In this document: positions 47,682-59,970 of the stretch, in pieces
How positions within the stretch are numbered: the stretch's first letter is position 1
How the letters are laid out: each line of letters starts with the position of its first letter
Assembly: GCF_021018895.1 (NCBI RefSeq)
Contig: NC_079386.1
Coordinates: forward strand, 18,142,052-18,206,051
Direction of reading: 5' to 3'
Source: Seriola aureovittata
Lineage: Eukaryota > Chordata > Actinopteri > Carangiformes > Carangidae
DNA: 64,000 bases
The notes under the pieces: model-generated
The model's input: the letters and a program-made list of their open reading frames with translations, nothing else
What the model was told of the DNA's origin: nothing
Database searches by the model: none
Program-made: the position numbers and the translations under genes

Positions 47682-48023
47682 TCACAGGAAAAGTGGAAAA
47701 TATGGGACCCTTAAATACATCACCTGACCTTCATGACTTATTACACAATTATGCTTATTTTCAGATCGGTCTTTTAATGCACTCAGGCAGGATACGAAGA
47801 TTGGCAAAACACATTGAGTTATTCCAAAAAGCATGATTTTTACTTTACATTTGACTTCATGATTGGTGATTGTATACAGCAATAGGCATTCAATAACAAC
47901 AGCACTGATAAATACAAAGAGAGAAAGAGCCAGTGACAATAAGAAAGAAAGCCCAGCATGTGTTACAGGGAACAAATGAGCAGTTTGTGCTCTACAATTA
48001 CTCTTGTACTCTTTCAGGCCCAA
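47682..48023 (-). other. Unassigned 113-codon open frame with hydrophobic segments
   Basis: An open frame reads two hydrophobic stretches (LSFLLSLALSLFVFISAVV and LFGITQCVLPIFVSCLSAL) separated by a short charged turn. This could be a remnant of a 7TM receptor gene. I recognise no family motif with confidence, there is no paralogue in the window, and the frame may be chance. Confidence 0.2.
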
Positions 48024-48373
48024 ATGTGTAGTTGATGCTCTGAAGGTCTTAATTTACGCCCTCAGCTCATTTGAACTTCGTGCTCTTGATTTTTCCTCTC
48101 ATACCAGTTCATTCATGTGTATACACACATTTGTAAACTGAAATTCTTAGTTTATGCTTTTGAATTACTGGGCACAAATTAGTAGCATATATACAGTATA
48201 CAGCGAGATATGTCGTGTTCTAAATAAACCTCATGGACATACTCAATATTTTGCATGTTAAGCGACATTGTTTTAACTTTCACATCCTGTATGTATAATT
48301 AACATGCTAAGAAAATTATTATGTAACTTGAATTACTTGAAAACAAAAATTGCTATCTGCACAAGTTAATAAC

Positions 48374-49234
48374 CTACAAACATGCACAGAGCAGTTTTCC
48401 CGCTCTGTGCAGAAACAGCAGAGGCAACAGCAGACTGCTGGGCAGAGAGAACCAGTTTGCAGTCACCAGCAGAAGACACCCATCACTGTAACTCAGCAGT
48501 TCTGATCTGTCCAGAGCAAGACCTAAAATCAACCCTGCAAGCCACAACCCCAGCACTGCCATAATGGCTGTGATGGTGAAGAAAGCCCTCTGCTTTGATT
48601 GGTCAACCCTCACCCTGTCCCCACCCCCATCCCCTGGGCCTGGACGAATCAGAACACGGAGAACACAAAGGCTGCAGAAACAGACGACAACTAAGGAGAA
48701 GCCCAACATGCAGAAAAATGGGATGTAGGGAAGCTCAGGGAGGTAGAGAGCTGTTAGACCAACCCATCCGAAGCCCAGCAGCCAGGCACAGCCAATGCTG
48801 ATGTTTCTGAGCCTGACCCCGCTCGACTGTCTCAGCTCCAGGTAGGTGATGGGGTGGACGACAGCCAGGTATCGCTCCACACAGGTCAGGATCTGAAAGC
48901 ATATCTGTCCGGGGTAACCAACGGCAGCTGCATAAACGCCCACCATAATCAGCTCGGAGAGACCAACAGCTATGCCACAAAAGTAAAAGTTGGTCCCCAA
49001 CGTAAAGACCAGCTCCACAACGACCATGTGGTAGGTGAAGATGTCAGAGTGGCTCGTTGTTGCAAAGGAGTGCTGCTGCCGCCATCGCCGGTGACCCAGG
49101 TAGAGGACGAGGGTGGAGAGAGGGAGGAGGAGGAAGATTCTGGTGATGTTGAAGGCAATGAACATTAAATTTGCAGTTTCAGAGTCTATGCAGTGGACCA
49201 CAGCACTGACGGAGGAAGAGGAGTTGACTGACAT
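48374..49234 (-). CDS. GPCR-1: 7TM receptor, unassigned rhodopsin-like subfamily
   Basis: The coding region is a single exon of 286 codons starting MSVNSSSS, the same start as its paralogues. A leader exon probably ends at 49935. Seven hydrophobic segments are visible. Helix 3 ends in CVERYLAVVHP (ERY at residues 120-122), the DRY equivalent of class A receptors. Loop 3 is glycine-rich (RPGPGDGGGDRVR). Helix 6 lacks the CWxP motif, and helix 7 lacks NPxxY and instead has LPSSLLLPLLFLHRAGK at about 264-280. There are N-glycosylation sites at the N-terminus. The ligand and exact family are unknown to me. It heads a cluster of five related loci. Confidence 0.78.
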   Translation of the reverse strand: MSVNSSSSVSAVVHCIDSETANLMFIAFNITRIFLLLPLSTLVLYLGHRRWRQQHSFATTSHSDIFTYHMVVVELVFTLGTNFYFCGIAVGLSELIMVGVYAAAVGYPGQICFQILTCVERYLAVVHPITYLELRQSSGVRLRNISIGCAWLLGFGWVGLTALYLPELPYIPFFCMLGFSLVVVCFCSLCVLRVLIRPGPGDGGGDRVRVDQSKQRAFFTITAIMAVLGLWLAGLILGLALDRSELLSYSDGCLLLVTANWFSLPSSLLLPLLFLHRAGKLLCACL

Positions 49235-49697
49235 ATTGGCTTGAGCAGTTGGGAGAAAAGAATGAACAAAAATAAATGAAATGGTACAACAACGTTTCAG
49301 TACTGAAAAATGTTCACCTGATTTCCAGCTACAACACAAGCCTTTTTTTATTTGTCTTTAGCCGTTTCACAGTGTTTGTCTACAACAGCAGCAGTTACAT
49401 CTGCCTCAGCATTGTGATGTAATTATTCTTCATGTTTCAGTTCGTCAATGTGTATTTTTGCAATGTCTTATCAATCACAATTCAAATGAGCATAATATTG
49501 CTGTTTATTTATTGTATATAAATTAACTGGAATTAATTTAGTCTCTTCCCTTTTCCGTGTAAATGCGAAGAGTTTTTTATTTTATTTCATCATTGCTTAA
49601 TTTTCATCTCTTCCCATTTTCATGCAAAGTCAGACATTGTAAGTCATTCTTTTCTGTCGGATATCAGCCTCTGTAAAATGTTCATAATGTCGTTGAA

Positions 49698-50660
49698 AAG
49701 CATTTAAATACATTTTTAAAGAAAAGATCTTATTGAACTAAGTCTGTTCTTGAGATTAAAGTTCAAACAGTATTGATATTTTGTGTAGTGACCCTCAAAA
49801 GGCCAAAATATGAGTAATGCTCATTTAAACAAAAAGTGGACATAAAGTTAATGCTGTGAGGAAAGCGTTGTAAAAAGTTGCCTACATTAAAATACATGAA
49901 ATATGAAGTGAGAACCGGATTGACGGACACGCACCTGGTCAGCAGCGTTTGTGTCTGATCTTCTGGCTCCTGTATCTTCGAACTCACTGACTGTGGCTGT
50001 TCACAAGTATCTGATCCTGATATACATTAATGCTTCTCTGTGTGAGCGTATTAATGGCGCCCATTTGTCAAAGTGACCAGCTGCAGCAGGACTGTGGGTG
50101 GTGCAGTTTTGCCTGCTGTTAAACAAATGAAGGACACTTATGTATTGTAAACCGTGGCAGGCAAATTATCCTTCCATCAGGAGTTCAGAGCACAGGGTCA
50201 GCACTGGTGGCGACGATGCTTGAGGATATTTCGATATATTTGTGTTTAAATCTTTAACACAGGAGGGATTATACCATGAATCATACATTTAAAATCTCTG
50301 TATTTGTCTTTTAAATTAACGTACAAACATTGAGCCTTTGAATCTGTCGTGGTGTGAAGATATTCCCACACCAGTGTCATCTATTTGTCATCCATTTAAC
50401 CTGTTTGACAGGATTCAAATGACCCGCAAACGAAGACTGCTGTTTATTCAAATTAGAGAGTGTAATGCACACAGGGCGTGTCGGTGTGTGCAGGAAGCCG
50501 TCTTCATAATGATCGTGGCCGTTCCACAAATAAAGCTGTTGTCATCATTAAGAATCAAGTACATCCACTCGAGTACTGTACTTCAGTGCGTTCAGTTGTT
50601 TCAGAGTCGGCAGGTTCTGTAAATGAACTGTGGAACAATACAAAGTGTGGACATCATTTT
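49698..50660. repeat. 5' region of GPCR-1, duplicated at 54097-54660
   Basis: The segments 49698-49770 and about 50155-50560 recur in order at 54097-54170 and 54300-54560. The intervening part, which contains the GPCR-1 leader exon, is absent from the second copy. The open frames inside are not conserved between copies, so they are not genes. Confidence 0.7.
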
Positions 50661-51404
50661 TTATTTTATTCTTTTCAAAGCAAGTACTGACTGCTGCCAT
50701 GTTTGTCCATCGTTCAGCAGTTTTTCCACCAGTGAAAGAATATTTAAATAAAACACGTACATACTGTAGATCACAATGATAAGTGAGGTTTTTGGATCGA
50801 ATTCTATAATATCCTAATTCTGATCTATTAATTACATGCTCAATTACATAAGTGTATTAAACACTGTTAAGATGTTAACAGACTGTATAAAACTCATATA
50901 TTTCATACCTTTTTCATTATGTACGTATCGTAACAATCTGCACCCTGATTGAGTAGTTTGTGTTGTGCTTGCTGGGAGACACAGTATCTACAGAGTCCTG
51001 GAAGGATTTGTTTTTATCTGCTAACAAGATTCAGATATTGTGCAATAAAAAGGTTTAATATTTGAGGACATCATATAGACTGCTATTATTAATATGTTTA
51101 TATTCTTCTTCCTGACTAATTGATCTAAATCAATTATTCATTATTATTATTTTTCCTTAACCAAAGTGTTCTTAGGGCCTGAATGTTTACTCCTCTCTCA
51201 TCTCAACAGAAAAGTAAAAATCTAACACATAACTTCTCATTCGTAGGATTCACAAAAATATTTTAAGGTTCCCTGAAGAAGATCTAATTTCATGAACTCT
51301 GATCTGATCCAAGTCCTCATCCAGACTCAGTGTGGTGTTTACGGCCTGGTAGTTTTCCTGCTCGGCGTAGAAACAGCAGATAATAATTAACCTTTAGTAT
51401 TACA
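50661..51404. other. Intergenic
   Basis: AT-rich, nothing recognised. Confidence 0.45.
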
Positions 51405-51613
51405 GATGCAGCGGATTGTTTTCTACTGAAACAATCCACACTGGTGGTTTATCAGGTGTGCTCCAGCTAAACCTGCCCAAGTGCCCTGTGTGTATAGGAG
51501 ATGGAATAATGCAAAAATTAAATTTGCCTGATGTGTTTCCCAGTCTGATTATTTATTTTGCGATATGTGAAAAGAAAACAAACTCGTCCTGACACCTGTC
51601 ACTCTGTCAAAGG

Positions 51614-52515
51614 ATGAGCACGCCCTCACCGAGCGAGTACGAAGCAGATATCAGTGACGAGCAGCTGCTGACGAGGTGAGTGGGATTTAACAACTGCTAT
51701 AAACCTAAAACATACAAAATGCAGCTTGGGAGAAAGATGTGTGGTTTTTATGAAGTTTCACTTTATATCTCTCTACAGCTTCTCCTTCCTTTTCTTCCAG
51801 AGGAACAGATATGTCAGTCAACTCTTCCTTCAACTCCTCTGATTCCTCCCTCCATCTTTTACTCAAGCATTGCTCAGAATTCAGACCCAGCACGTTCAAC
51901 TTCGTTCTCCTTCTGCCTCTCTTCACCTTCGTCCTCTACATGGGCTACCAACGCTCGCTTTCCAAGTCAAGTCACTCGGACGTCTTCACCTATAACGTGG
52001 TTGCCTTGGAGACGCTCAGCATCCTGGGGTTTTTCTGTTATTGCGGTGGCGCCTTGGCAGATAGTATGATTGCAGTATTGGTGGGGTCATGCATGTTCTC
52101 CATCACGTCAGCTGGACAGAATCTGTTTCACGTCCTCACCTGTGTGGAGCGCTACCTGGCTGTTGTTCACCCCGTCACCTACCTGGGCCTGAGACAGTCG
52201 GGCGGGGTCAGGATCAGAAACATCAGCATTGGGTGTGTTTGGCTGATTTGCTTTGGAACACTAAGTGGATTCATCTTGTTAGACAGATCTTTCACCGGCG
52301 TCGCAGCTTCCTGCCTCTTGGTTTTCTCCTTAATTGTCGTCTCTTTCTGCAGCCTGTCAGTTCTCTGTGTTCTGATTGGCCCAGGGCCCGGGGATGTGGG
52401 CGGGGACAGGGAGCGTGTTGACCAAACAAAGCGGAGGGCTTTCTACACCATCACAGTGATAATGGGGGCACTGGTGTTGAGGTTTATGGGATTCCAGATT
52501 GGCAGCATGATGTAA
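51614..52515 (+). pseudogene. GPCR-2: broken 7TM receptor gene
   Basis: Exon 1 is 51614-51675 (MSTPSPSEYEADISDEQLL) and joins in frame to the exon at 51801. Compared with GPCR-4, seven residues of helix 1 are deleted (FNFVLLLPLF against FNFVAFSAANVLLLPLF). The frame stops at 52513-52515 after helix 6, so helix 7 is not encoded. Further on, 19 bases are missing in the helix 7 region (CCCAG joined to CTGTTTCTC). The conserved CVERYLAVVHP remains. It could make at most a six-helix product, and is probably a pseudogene. Confidence 0.75.
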
Positions 52516-52974
52516 GTCACAGTGCTGAGTCATCTGCGCTCTGGGTCACTCTGCCCAGCTGTTTCTCCACAGAGCAGGAAAACTGCCAAGCTGCAGACTC
52601 AACGCAGAAAGATTTGATTAGAGCATCATGAATCTGATTTGCAAAAACTAAATTAAAAAAAAAGAGCACAATGTAATATCAAATTACAGCATATTACTCA
52701 CATATCATCTCATCCGATTAAATTAAATTGTAGTATAACATTTTAAAATTAGACTGTAAAGCTCCGATGTTTCCATTATCCCTCAGTTTTACCTGATACT
52801 GAAACTTGTTTGATAGTTTATTGTGTTTCAGCTGATTTCTTCTTAGAATTGATGGAAACCCCAGTGCACTATGGATCATTGATGTGGTATAGTTCAGTAC
52901 CCATAAACCCCAGGTTCCCACATCCAACTATTATTCTTCTTTTAAAGATTCCAATGGAATAATTGGAATAAAAC

Positions 52975-53345
52975 ATCTGAACAGCTTAAAGATGGATTGC
53001 TGTGACATTTTGTACAGACATTCTTGGTCCCCAGAGGATGAATCCTATAGAGTTCATTGATTGATTGAGGTTGACACCGTTGTTTATCAAAATGATTTCA
53101 GACCTATTTCCATAAAATATGGTATAAATATTCATGGTGCCCAGGGGATGACCCCTAAAGGCTTTGGTGATCCTCTGACTAGCAGGTCATCTGTGAAATA
53201 CCTCAACATATACTCAATGGGCTCAATCAAATTTTAGCATGGGCGTTCATGGTTCCCAGATCACGTATCCTCATGAAATTCCTCAAGATATTCATGGTGC
53301 CTGGAGGACGAATCATAATGACTTTGGTACTAATCCCTTGACTTT
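52975..53345. repeat. Teleost interspersed repeat (several units)
   Basis: Units contain 'gattgctgtgacattttgta', 'ttggtccccagaggatgaat' and 'gactttggt'. The same words recur at 59485-59970 and, in part, at 21690-21780. This repeat type is common in percomorph genomes; the class is not determined. Confidence 0.6.
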
Positions 53346-53470
53346 TGCTTTACGATACTATTTGAATAAACACCTGTCTGTGTTTACAGATCATTTGAAT
53401 CCAGTCAAACATCATGGACTGATAAAATGACGGACAGCTGCTGGTTATGGAAATATGTGAATGCTGCTTG

Positions 53471-54984
53471 TTGTGTCTGTGTCTGTTTCTTTTTGCATTA
53501 TTACCTTTGTTATTCCAATCTGTACTTCTTCAGGTGATACTTGAAACCAAAGCAAAGGTTTTTGCTTTTTGTTTGTTTGGTTTTTTTTTTTAGGTTCATA
53601 CATATTATTTATTGTAGATATAGATAAGAACATTAATAAATGAATATGTTTCTATAAGTGACTGAAACTGAAATAAACACAACAATAAATAAAAGCATGT
53701 CCAGTATAACTGCACATCAGTAAAGAGCAACAACTACTCAGTGATCTACAGCTTTATGTTTTGCATCTGTCAGGATACGAACATTGTGGAAACACAGTGA
53801 TTTATTACAGAAAAGTGTAATCTTCACAGAACCACAACACACGGCTCCCATTTCAAAATCTTCTACTTCATGTTAAGTGATTGTAGTAATAGACAGTCAC
53901 TAACAATGACCGGCATTGACTAATGGTAAATACAGAGAGAGAAAAAAAACAAAACAAAGAGAACAACAGTATTTCAGTACTTACTTTTTTTATGATAAGT
54001 AGATGTAATGGGATTCATCTTGTAAAAGTGTGGCAGAAAATCAGTTTTTTATTTGGTAGGGGTGGGTTTCCATAAAACGTTATAATAATGTCATGGAAAA
54101 ACATTTATACACATTCTTTAAGGAAAAGATCTTATTGAACCAAGTCCATTCTCGAGATTAAAGTTCAAGAAAATTACTTTCAGCATTTACAGTTCAATTT
54201 AAAATGACAAACTGAATCAACGTCTCACTATCTTATTACATCTCATCTTTTATTTTATCATTGGGACATCGGACAAACAGCGTTGCCTATATTTTGTGCA
54301 GCTCTCCTCACGTTATCCTTCCATCAGGAGTCAGAGCACAGGGTCAGCTCTGGTGGTGATGATGCTTGAGGATATTGGTTTTTGTGTTTGAATCAGTCGT
54401 AACACAGGAGGGATTATACCACGAATCATACATTTAAAATCAGTGTATGTTTCTTTTAGATTAACCTCCAAACATGTAGCCTTTGAGTCAGTCGTGCTGT
54501 GAAGATATTTCCATGCCTGTATCATTAATTCAGTCTGTTTGAAAGGATTCAAATGACCTGCAGACAGAGACTACGAATAATTCAAATTCAATCATCTCTG
54601 TCTGCTTCATAATGACTGTGTGTCCAAACAATTGTCTCCTGCAAATAAAACTGTTGTCATTTTAATAAGTGTGACCCCAATCAGGTGTGACTTTTCAGCC
54701 CTGTTCAATTAGTTAAATCGGTCACTGCAGACCTGTGAACACACCACGTCAAAGAGTTGAAGCATCAGCGACTCTTTAAAGGGATGGTTTGGATTATTTG
54801 AGCTACATCAAAAAATGCCATCTATAAATAAATGAAACAACTTACCAAACAACCAGTAAAGAAATGGGTGTTATTACTTAATTCTGTCTCATTTAGAATA
54901 AACAATTACAGCCCAAATCTCTAACACATAGCCACATATATATACTGAACATCATATAGTGAAGCTAACTTATCTTGTCTTTAG
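53471..54984. other. Intergenic with an incomplete copy of the GPCR-1 5' region
   Basis: The piece at 54097-54660 is the gene-less counterpart of 49698-50660. No coding exon belonging to it is recognised in the flanking sequence. Confidence 0.5.
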
Positions 54985-55165
54985 CTCATCCGTCCGTCCA
55001 TCCGATTCTTTTGGACGCGATATCTCAGTAACGCCTTGAGGGAACTTCTTCAAATTTGGCACAAGGATGAACTGATTAGCTTTTGGTGGTCAAAGGTCAA
55101 GGTAGTAGTGACTTTTGGGCCTTGTGAACACAATATCTGAGGAATATCTCTTGAGGAAATACTTT
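54985..55165. repeat. Teleost interspersed repeat ('tgaccttgacctttgacc' family)
   Basis: It contains 'cgatatctcagtaacgcctt', 'ggaacttcttcaaatttggc' and 'ggtggtcaaaggtcaaggt'. Related words occur in the opposite sense at 61500-61860, and also near 29080 and 35550. Confidence 0.6.
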
Positions 55166-55262
55166 CAAATTTAACCCAATTAAACATAGCTGTTACTTTA
55201 AGGAACATTACAGTCTCCCCATTAGTCGACACAGACCTTACATTTTCATCTGATCCAAATCC

Positions 55263-56186
55263 TCATCCAGATTCAGCCTTGTTTTTACAGCCTGTTAGTT
55301 TTCCTGCTCGGTGTAGAAACAGCAGAGACAACGTCAGACTGCTGGGCATATTCAACCACTCTCTAACTATAATCACCCAGCACTTAACACCTTCACTCAC
55401 TTTTGAGGTGGAATCCAACACATTGCAAACCAGGTTCCCCCCAAACTTCAACAACAGCACTCCCATTATGATCATGATGGTGCGGAACGCCGTCTGCTTC
55501 GATCGGTGAATGCGCACCCTCTCGCCGCCCAGCTCCCCCGGCCGTGGGCGAATCAGAACACAGAGAACAGAGAGACTGCAGAATAACATGATGAATAAAA
55601 ATAAGACCAGTTGGAAGACACTTGGTATATAGATGTACTGAGGGTATTTTTGGACCCAGATTAAGAAACCAGGTCCTGCAAAGCCCTGCAACCAAATGTA
55701 AGCTGTGCTGATATTTCTGATACAGACACCGCCGCCTTGTCTCAGTCTCAGGTAGGTGATGGGGTGAACAACAGCCAGGTAGCGGTCCACACAGGTCAGG
55801 ATTGGAAAGACCATCTGCCCAAACCAGCGGTAAACCTCAATGTATATCCCCATGTTCATTATCTCCTTGGCTTGGTGCTTGGTATAGGTACCGCAAATCA
55901 TGATGGTATACCCTAGTACCCCAATCAGCTCCATGGCGGCCATGTTGTAGGTGAAGAAGTCAGAGTGACTTATGATGGCTGCTGTGGCACGCTGCTGTTT
56001 CCATCGCTGGAACCCCAGGTAGAGGACGAAGACGGACAGAGGGAGGAGGATGACGATGCTGGTAAAGGATTTGGTGGTGTGCAAGAACGTGAAGTCAGTG
56101 CACGGATAGACGTACAGGGAGGAGTTGGAGGAGGGGAGCTGATGAGGAAGGGAGTCATTGGTGGAGGAGGAATTGCTGTCTGACAT
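55263..56186 (-). CDS. GPCR-3: 7TM receptor, same subfamily as GPCR-1
   Basis: The 307-codon coding exon starts MSDSNSSSTNDS. Helix 3 ends CVDRYLAVVHP, a canonical DRY. Loop 3 has RPRPGELGGERVR, and helix 7 has MPSSLTLSLLFLHRAGK in place of NPxxY. The exon begins after a CTTCAG acceptor near 56203. A candidate leader exon ends at 57349; it shares AAGATCAG with the GPCR-1 leader and is followed by GTGAGG. This is the most diverged member of the cluster, with a longer N-terminus carrying several NxS/T sites. Ligand unknown. Confidence 0.78.
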   Translation of the reverse strand: MSDSNSSSTNDSLPHQLPSSNSSLYVYPCTDFTFLHTTKSFTSIVILLPLSVFVLYLGFQRWKQQRATAAIISHSDFFTYNMAAMELIGVLGYTIMICGTYTKHQAKEIMNMGIYIEVYRWFGQMVFPILTCVDRYLAVVHPITYLRLRQGGGVCIRNISTAYIWLQGFAGPGFLIWVQKYPQYIYIPSVFQLVLFLFIMLFCSLSVLCVLIRPRPGELGGERVRIHRSKQTAFRTIMIIMGVLLLKFGGNLVCNVLDSTSKVSEGVKCWVIIVREWLNMPSSLTLSLLFLHRAGKLTGCKNKAESG

Positions 56187-56390
56187 CTTCAAACAGCAGA
56201 AGCCTGAAGAGAAGGTGAGAGACAGAGATGTGGGAAAAGTTGGATTTACACAGACGGAAAGAAAACGATGAATAGGTTTCATTGGTGGAACAAAAAATAG
56301 AAAAAGATTTTTCAACTGTGTGATCACATGGTGAAAATCTTGACCAAAAATAATTACAAAAAAATGTGACTCAAATTGTCCATGTCCCAT

Positions 56391-57340
56391 AACTGGAGTC
56401 TCTGTTCAGATACATAAAAAAGAGCTAACTCAATAATAATGTTATGATAATACTTTGCACAATATTAAAAGTTTTTTTTTGTTACTCTTTTATATGATTT
56501 ATATAAATATTTAAAATGATGCTCAAAGGTTTAATGGAAGTTAATTTAAATGTATGATCATTTTATGTAAATATAAAAGTAAATGTTGCGGTCGGAACAT
56601 TTTATAGGAACAAATGATGAAAACCGTAAAAAATACATCTTAACAAACTTTAACAAGTTTTTTTTTCTTTTAATTTAAAACTACTTCTAACTCCTGTTGC
56701 TTATAACTTGTTTTATGATTTGACTGTTTCTATGAAACTTGCAGCAGCCGACGCTTCCACCAAATGATGGAAGAATCTGAAAAATAACATGTCCAACCAG
56801 ATGTTAACTAATTACTCAGCTTGAAATTGAACTATTTGTGTTAAAACTTCATGTAAGTTGGAATGAAAACAAAATTAAACACTTTTCAATAAATGTCACT
56901 TGCCTTTACAAATTTCTGTTTAAACATTTAAATATATACTATTGTAGAGAACCACAGCATTTCATCCCTTAAGTGTAATTAATGAAATTGTTGACTTAAT
57001 GCTCTTCCATTTGCAGTAACGGCACCAAATAACGAACCTATGCTTCTATGCTTTTAAAGTGTTATTTATTTAAACATGTAGGTGATAAAAACTCTGAAAC
57101 TGAAATTGTCATTAAAATATTAGAGATTATTCAAAACTAATAAGAAGACTGATAAAGACTTTGCTTCTGTTAACAATGACAAAAACACCTTTTACATATT
57201 CTGAAATTCAGACATTTTGCTGCCTTTTTAATCTATGGTTATGTTTTTTCCACCACTTCACATATCAATAGTTCATTTTCTAATACACAAACTGATAAAA
57301 CATTAATGACTAAATCCATTGTGAGGTGATTAAAAAATGC
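56391..57340. other. 5' flank/intron of GPCR-3
   Basis: Very AT-rich. No coding sequence is recognised. The probable intron between the leader and coding exons of GPCR-3 spans it. Confidence 0.45.
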
Positions 57341-57430
57341 CTCCTCACCAAACGCACTGATTCCTGATCTTCTTTCACCAGTCGCTGCCTGCTGTGTGGA
57401 GGTTTGTGGTCCAAACATATACTGTGAGCA

Positions 57431-57452
57431 TGTGTGTGTGTGTGTGTGTGTG
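57431..57452. repeat. (GT)n microsatellite
   Basis: About eleven GT units in a row. Confidence 0.9.
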
Positions 57453-58144
57453 ATTTTTTTCTTGTAGTATTTACATGAGTCATCATGTCAACTGTTCCCT
57501 TTTGTAAAGCTTGTAACGCCATTACTGTGCATCTTCATTAGCATACAAGCAGGGTCTTTATAATGCACCAGGGCAAAGGTGCAGGTATATGTCTTATACT
57601 GAAAGGCTATGCTATGCTTTTTCCACAAAAACAATAACATGTAATGTGTAATCAAAGCAGGTTTTTGACTTAAAGGTTCAGGAAGTAACTTATATGAGAA
57701 TAACTTTTTGTGATGTTTGCTGAACCTGTCACTATATCCTGTGAGTGGTACATGAGAAAGAACCCGGTCACACCGCAGCCCAGCTGGTTTATAGCTACTG
57801 ATGTGGCCTAAACAGAGAGACTGTGGAAGTAACTGGAGCAGGTGTTTTTACTGTTTCTCACTCAGATATCTGATGCAGCAATTCTTAAGACAACCATAAG
57901 ATTGATAATAAATAATAACCAATACATAACTATATATTAACATGCAGTGGATTGTTTTCTACTCAAACAATCCCAACTGGTGGTGTATCAGGTGTGCTCC
58001 AGCTAAACCTGCCAAAGTGCCCTGTGTGTATAGGAGATGGAATAATGCAAAAATTAAATTTGCCTGATGTGTTTCCCAGTCTGATTATTCATTTTGCAAT
58101 ATGTCAAAAAAAACTTGTCATGACACCTGTCACTCTGTCAAAGG

Positions 58145-59224
58145 ATGAGCACGCCCTCACCGAGCGAGTACGAAGCAGATATCAGTGACGAGCAGCTGCT
58201 GACGAGGTGAGTGGGATTTAACAACTGCTATAAACCTAAAACATACAAAATGCAGCTTGGGAGAAAGATGTGTGGTTTTTATGAAGTTTCACTTTATATC
58301 TCTCTACAGCTTCTCCTTCCTTTTCTTCCAGACGAACAGATATGTCAGTCAACTCTTCCTTCAACTCCTCTGATTCCTCCCTCCATCTTTTACTCAAGCA
58401 TTGCTCAGAATTCAGACCCAGCACGTTCAACTTCGTAGCCTTCAGCGCGGCCAACGTTCTCCTTCTGCCTCTCTTCACCTTCGTCCTCTACATGGGCTAC
58501 CAACGCTCGCTTTCCAAGTCAAGTCACTCGGACATCTTCACCTATAACGTGGTTGCCTTGGAGACGCTCAGCATCCTGGGGTCTTGCATTTATTGCGTTG
58601 GCGCCTTAACAGCTAGTCAGATGCTGATTCAGATGGCGAGGGACATGTTCTCCATCACGTCACCTGGACAGAATCTGTTTCACGTCCTCACCTGTGTGGA
58701 GCGCTACCTGGCTGTTGTTCACCCCGTCACCTACCTGGGCCTGAGACAGTCGGGCGGGGTCAGGATCAGAAACATCAGCATTGGGTGTGTTTGGCTGATT
58801 TGCTTTGGATTGCTAAGTGGAACAAAAGTGCTCAGGAAAGTTTTTCCCCGGCGTCGCAGCTTCCTGCCTCTTGGTTTTCTCCTTAATTGTCGTCTCTTTC
58901 TGCAGCCTGTCTGTTCTCTGTGTTTTGATTGGCCCAGGGCCCGGGGATGTGGGCGGGGACAGGGAGCATGTTGACCAAACAAAGCAGAGGGCTTTCTACA
59001 CCATCACAGCCATAATGGGGGCACTGGTGTTGAGGTTTATAGGAATTCTGATTAGCAATACGATCGATGTCTTGGTGCTGACCCGCACCACTTGTCTGAT
59101 GGAGTCGTTAGCAGTCTGGTTGACTCTGCCCAGCAGTCTGACGTTACCTCTGCTGTTTCTCCACAGAGCAGGAAAACTGCCAGGCTGCAGACACAACGCA
59201 ACTAGATTAAATCAAACTGCATGA
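58145..59224 (+). pseudogene. GPCR-4: 7TM receptor gene with a +1 frameshift
   Basis: Exon 1 is 58145-58206; the coding exon starts at 58332 and joins in frame to give MSVNSSFNSSDSS. Helices 1-4 read normally (CVERYLAVVHP). At 58841-58849 the tract TTTTTCCCC makes the segment one base longer than in GPCR-2 and shifts the frame, which then closes at 58974. The remaining helices 5-7 continue in the other frame to 59224, ending with LPSSLTLPLLFLHRAGK. The break is at a homopolymer, so an assembly error is possible. If it is real, the gene is dead. Confidence 0.7.
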
Positions 59225-59484
59225 GTTAATTTCAGATTACAGCCTATAACTCTTTCACTGAAGTAGATTTCAACTCATCTGATTTATATTTTATTGTGTT
59301 TTCACTTGTTTCTTCTCAGAACTGGTGAAACCCCAATGGATCCCATTGTTGTGGTATAATACATATACTCAAAATAAATGTCAGGTTCATCACACACAGC
59401 TATTCTAAAAATATATTAGCATATAGCAATTCTGTTGGTCATTCCAACGCTTGTCTAGACTAAAAGCTCTAAAAAGCTTATAGA

Positions 59485-59970
59485 TGGATTGCTGTGACAT
59501 TTTGTACAGACATTCATGGTCCCAGAGGATGAATCCTACAAAGTTTGGCGGTTCCCCGATTTAAACTCCAGCACGTCTGTGAGGTTGATACCTCTGGTTA
59601 TTATTGAAATGATTCTAGAACTAGTATGGTTTAAATATTCATGGCGCCCAGAGGATGAACCCTAAAGGCTTTGGTGATCCTCAGACATTTACAATAGCAG
59701 CCACTAGCAAGTCGTTTATCCTCCAATATCTCAACATCTTGTCATTGGATTGGCACCTGTTTTTGTGTGGACATTCATGGTTCCCAGATAATGTATCCTC
59801 ATGAAATTCCTCACCAGAGGATGAATCGTAATGAATTACTTTTCCTCTATCATCACCATGAGTTTTATTTTGAGTGAAATGTCTCAACAACTATTGGAAG
59901 GATTGCCATGAAATTTAGTACAGACGTTCATGTTCCCCTCTGGATGAATCGTAATAACCTTGGTGATACT
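59485..59970. repeat. Teleost interspersed repeat (several units)
   Basis: Same family as 52975-53345. It includes 'caactattggaaggattgcc' and 'gtacagacgttcatgttccc'. Confidence 0.6.

Larger units (their letters stand above)
51405..53470. repeat. Duplicated segment carrying GPCR-2, paralogous to 57942-60310
   Basis: Similarity to the GPCR-4 segment starts near ATGCAG.GGATTGTTTTCTACT. It covers the promoter, exon 1, the intron and the coding exon, and runs through the 3' flank to ACAGATCATTTGAATCC and beyond. Repeats have diverged between the copies in the 3' flank. Confidence 0.75.

Noticed and set aside
48854..49168. Opposite-strand frames within GPCR-1, GPCR-3 and GPCR-5
   Set aside because: Charged or serine-rich antisense shadows of the receptor genes, without independent support.
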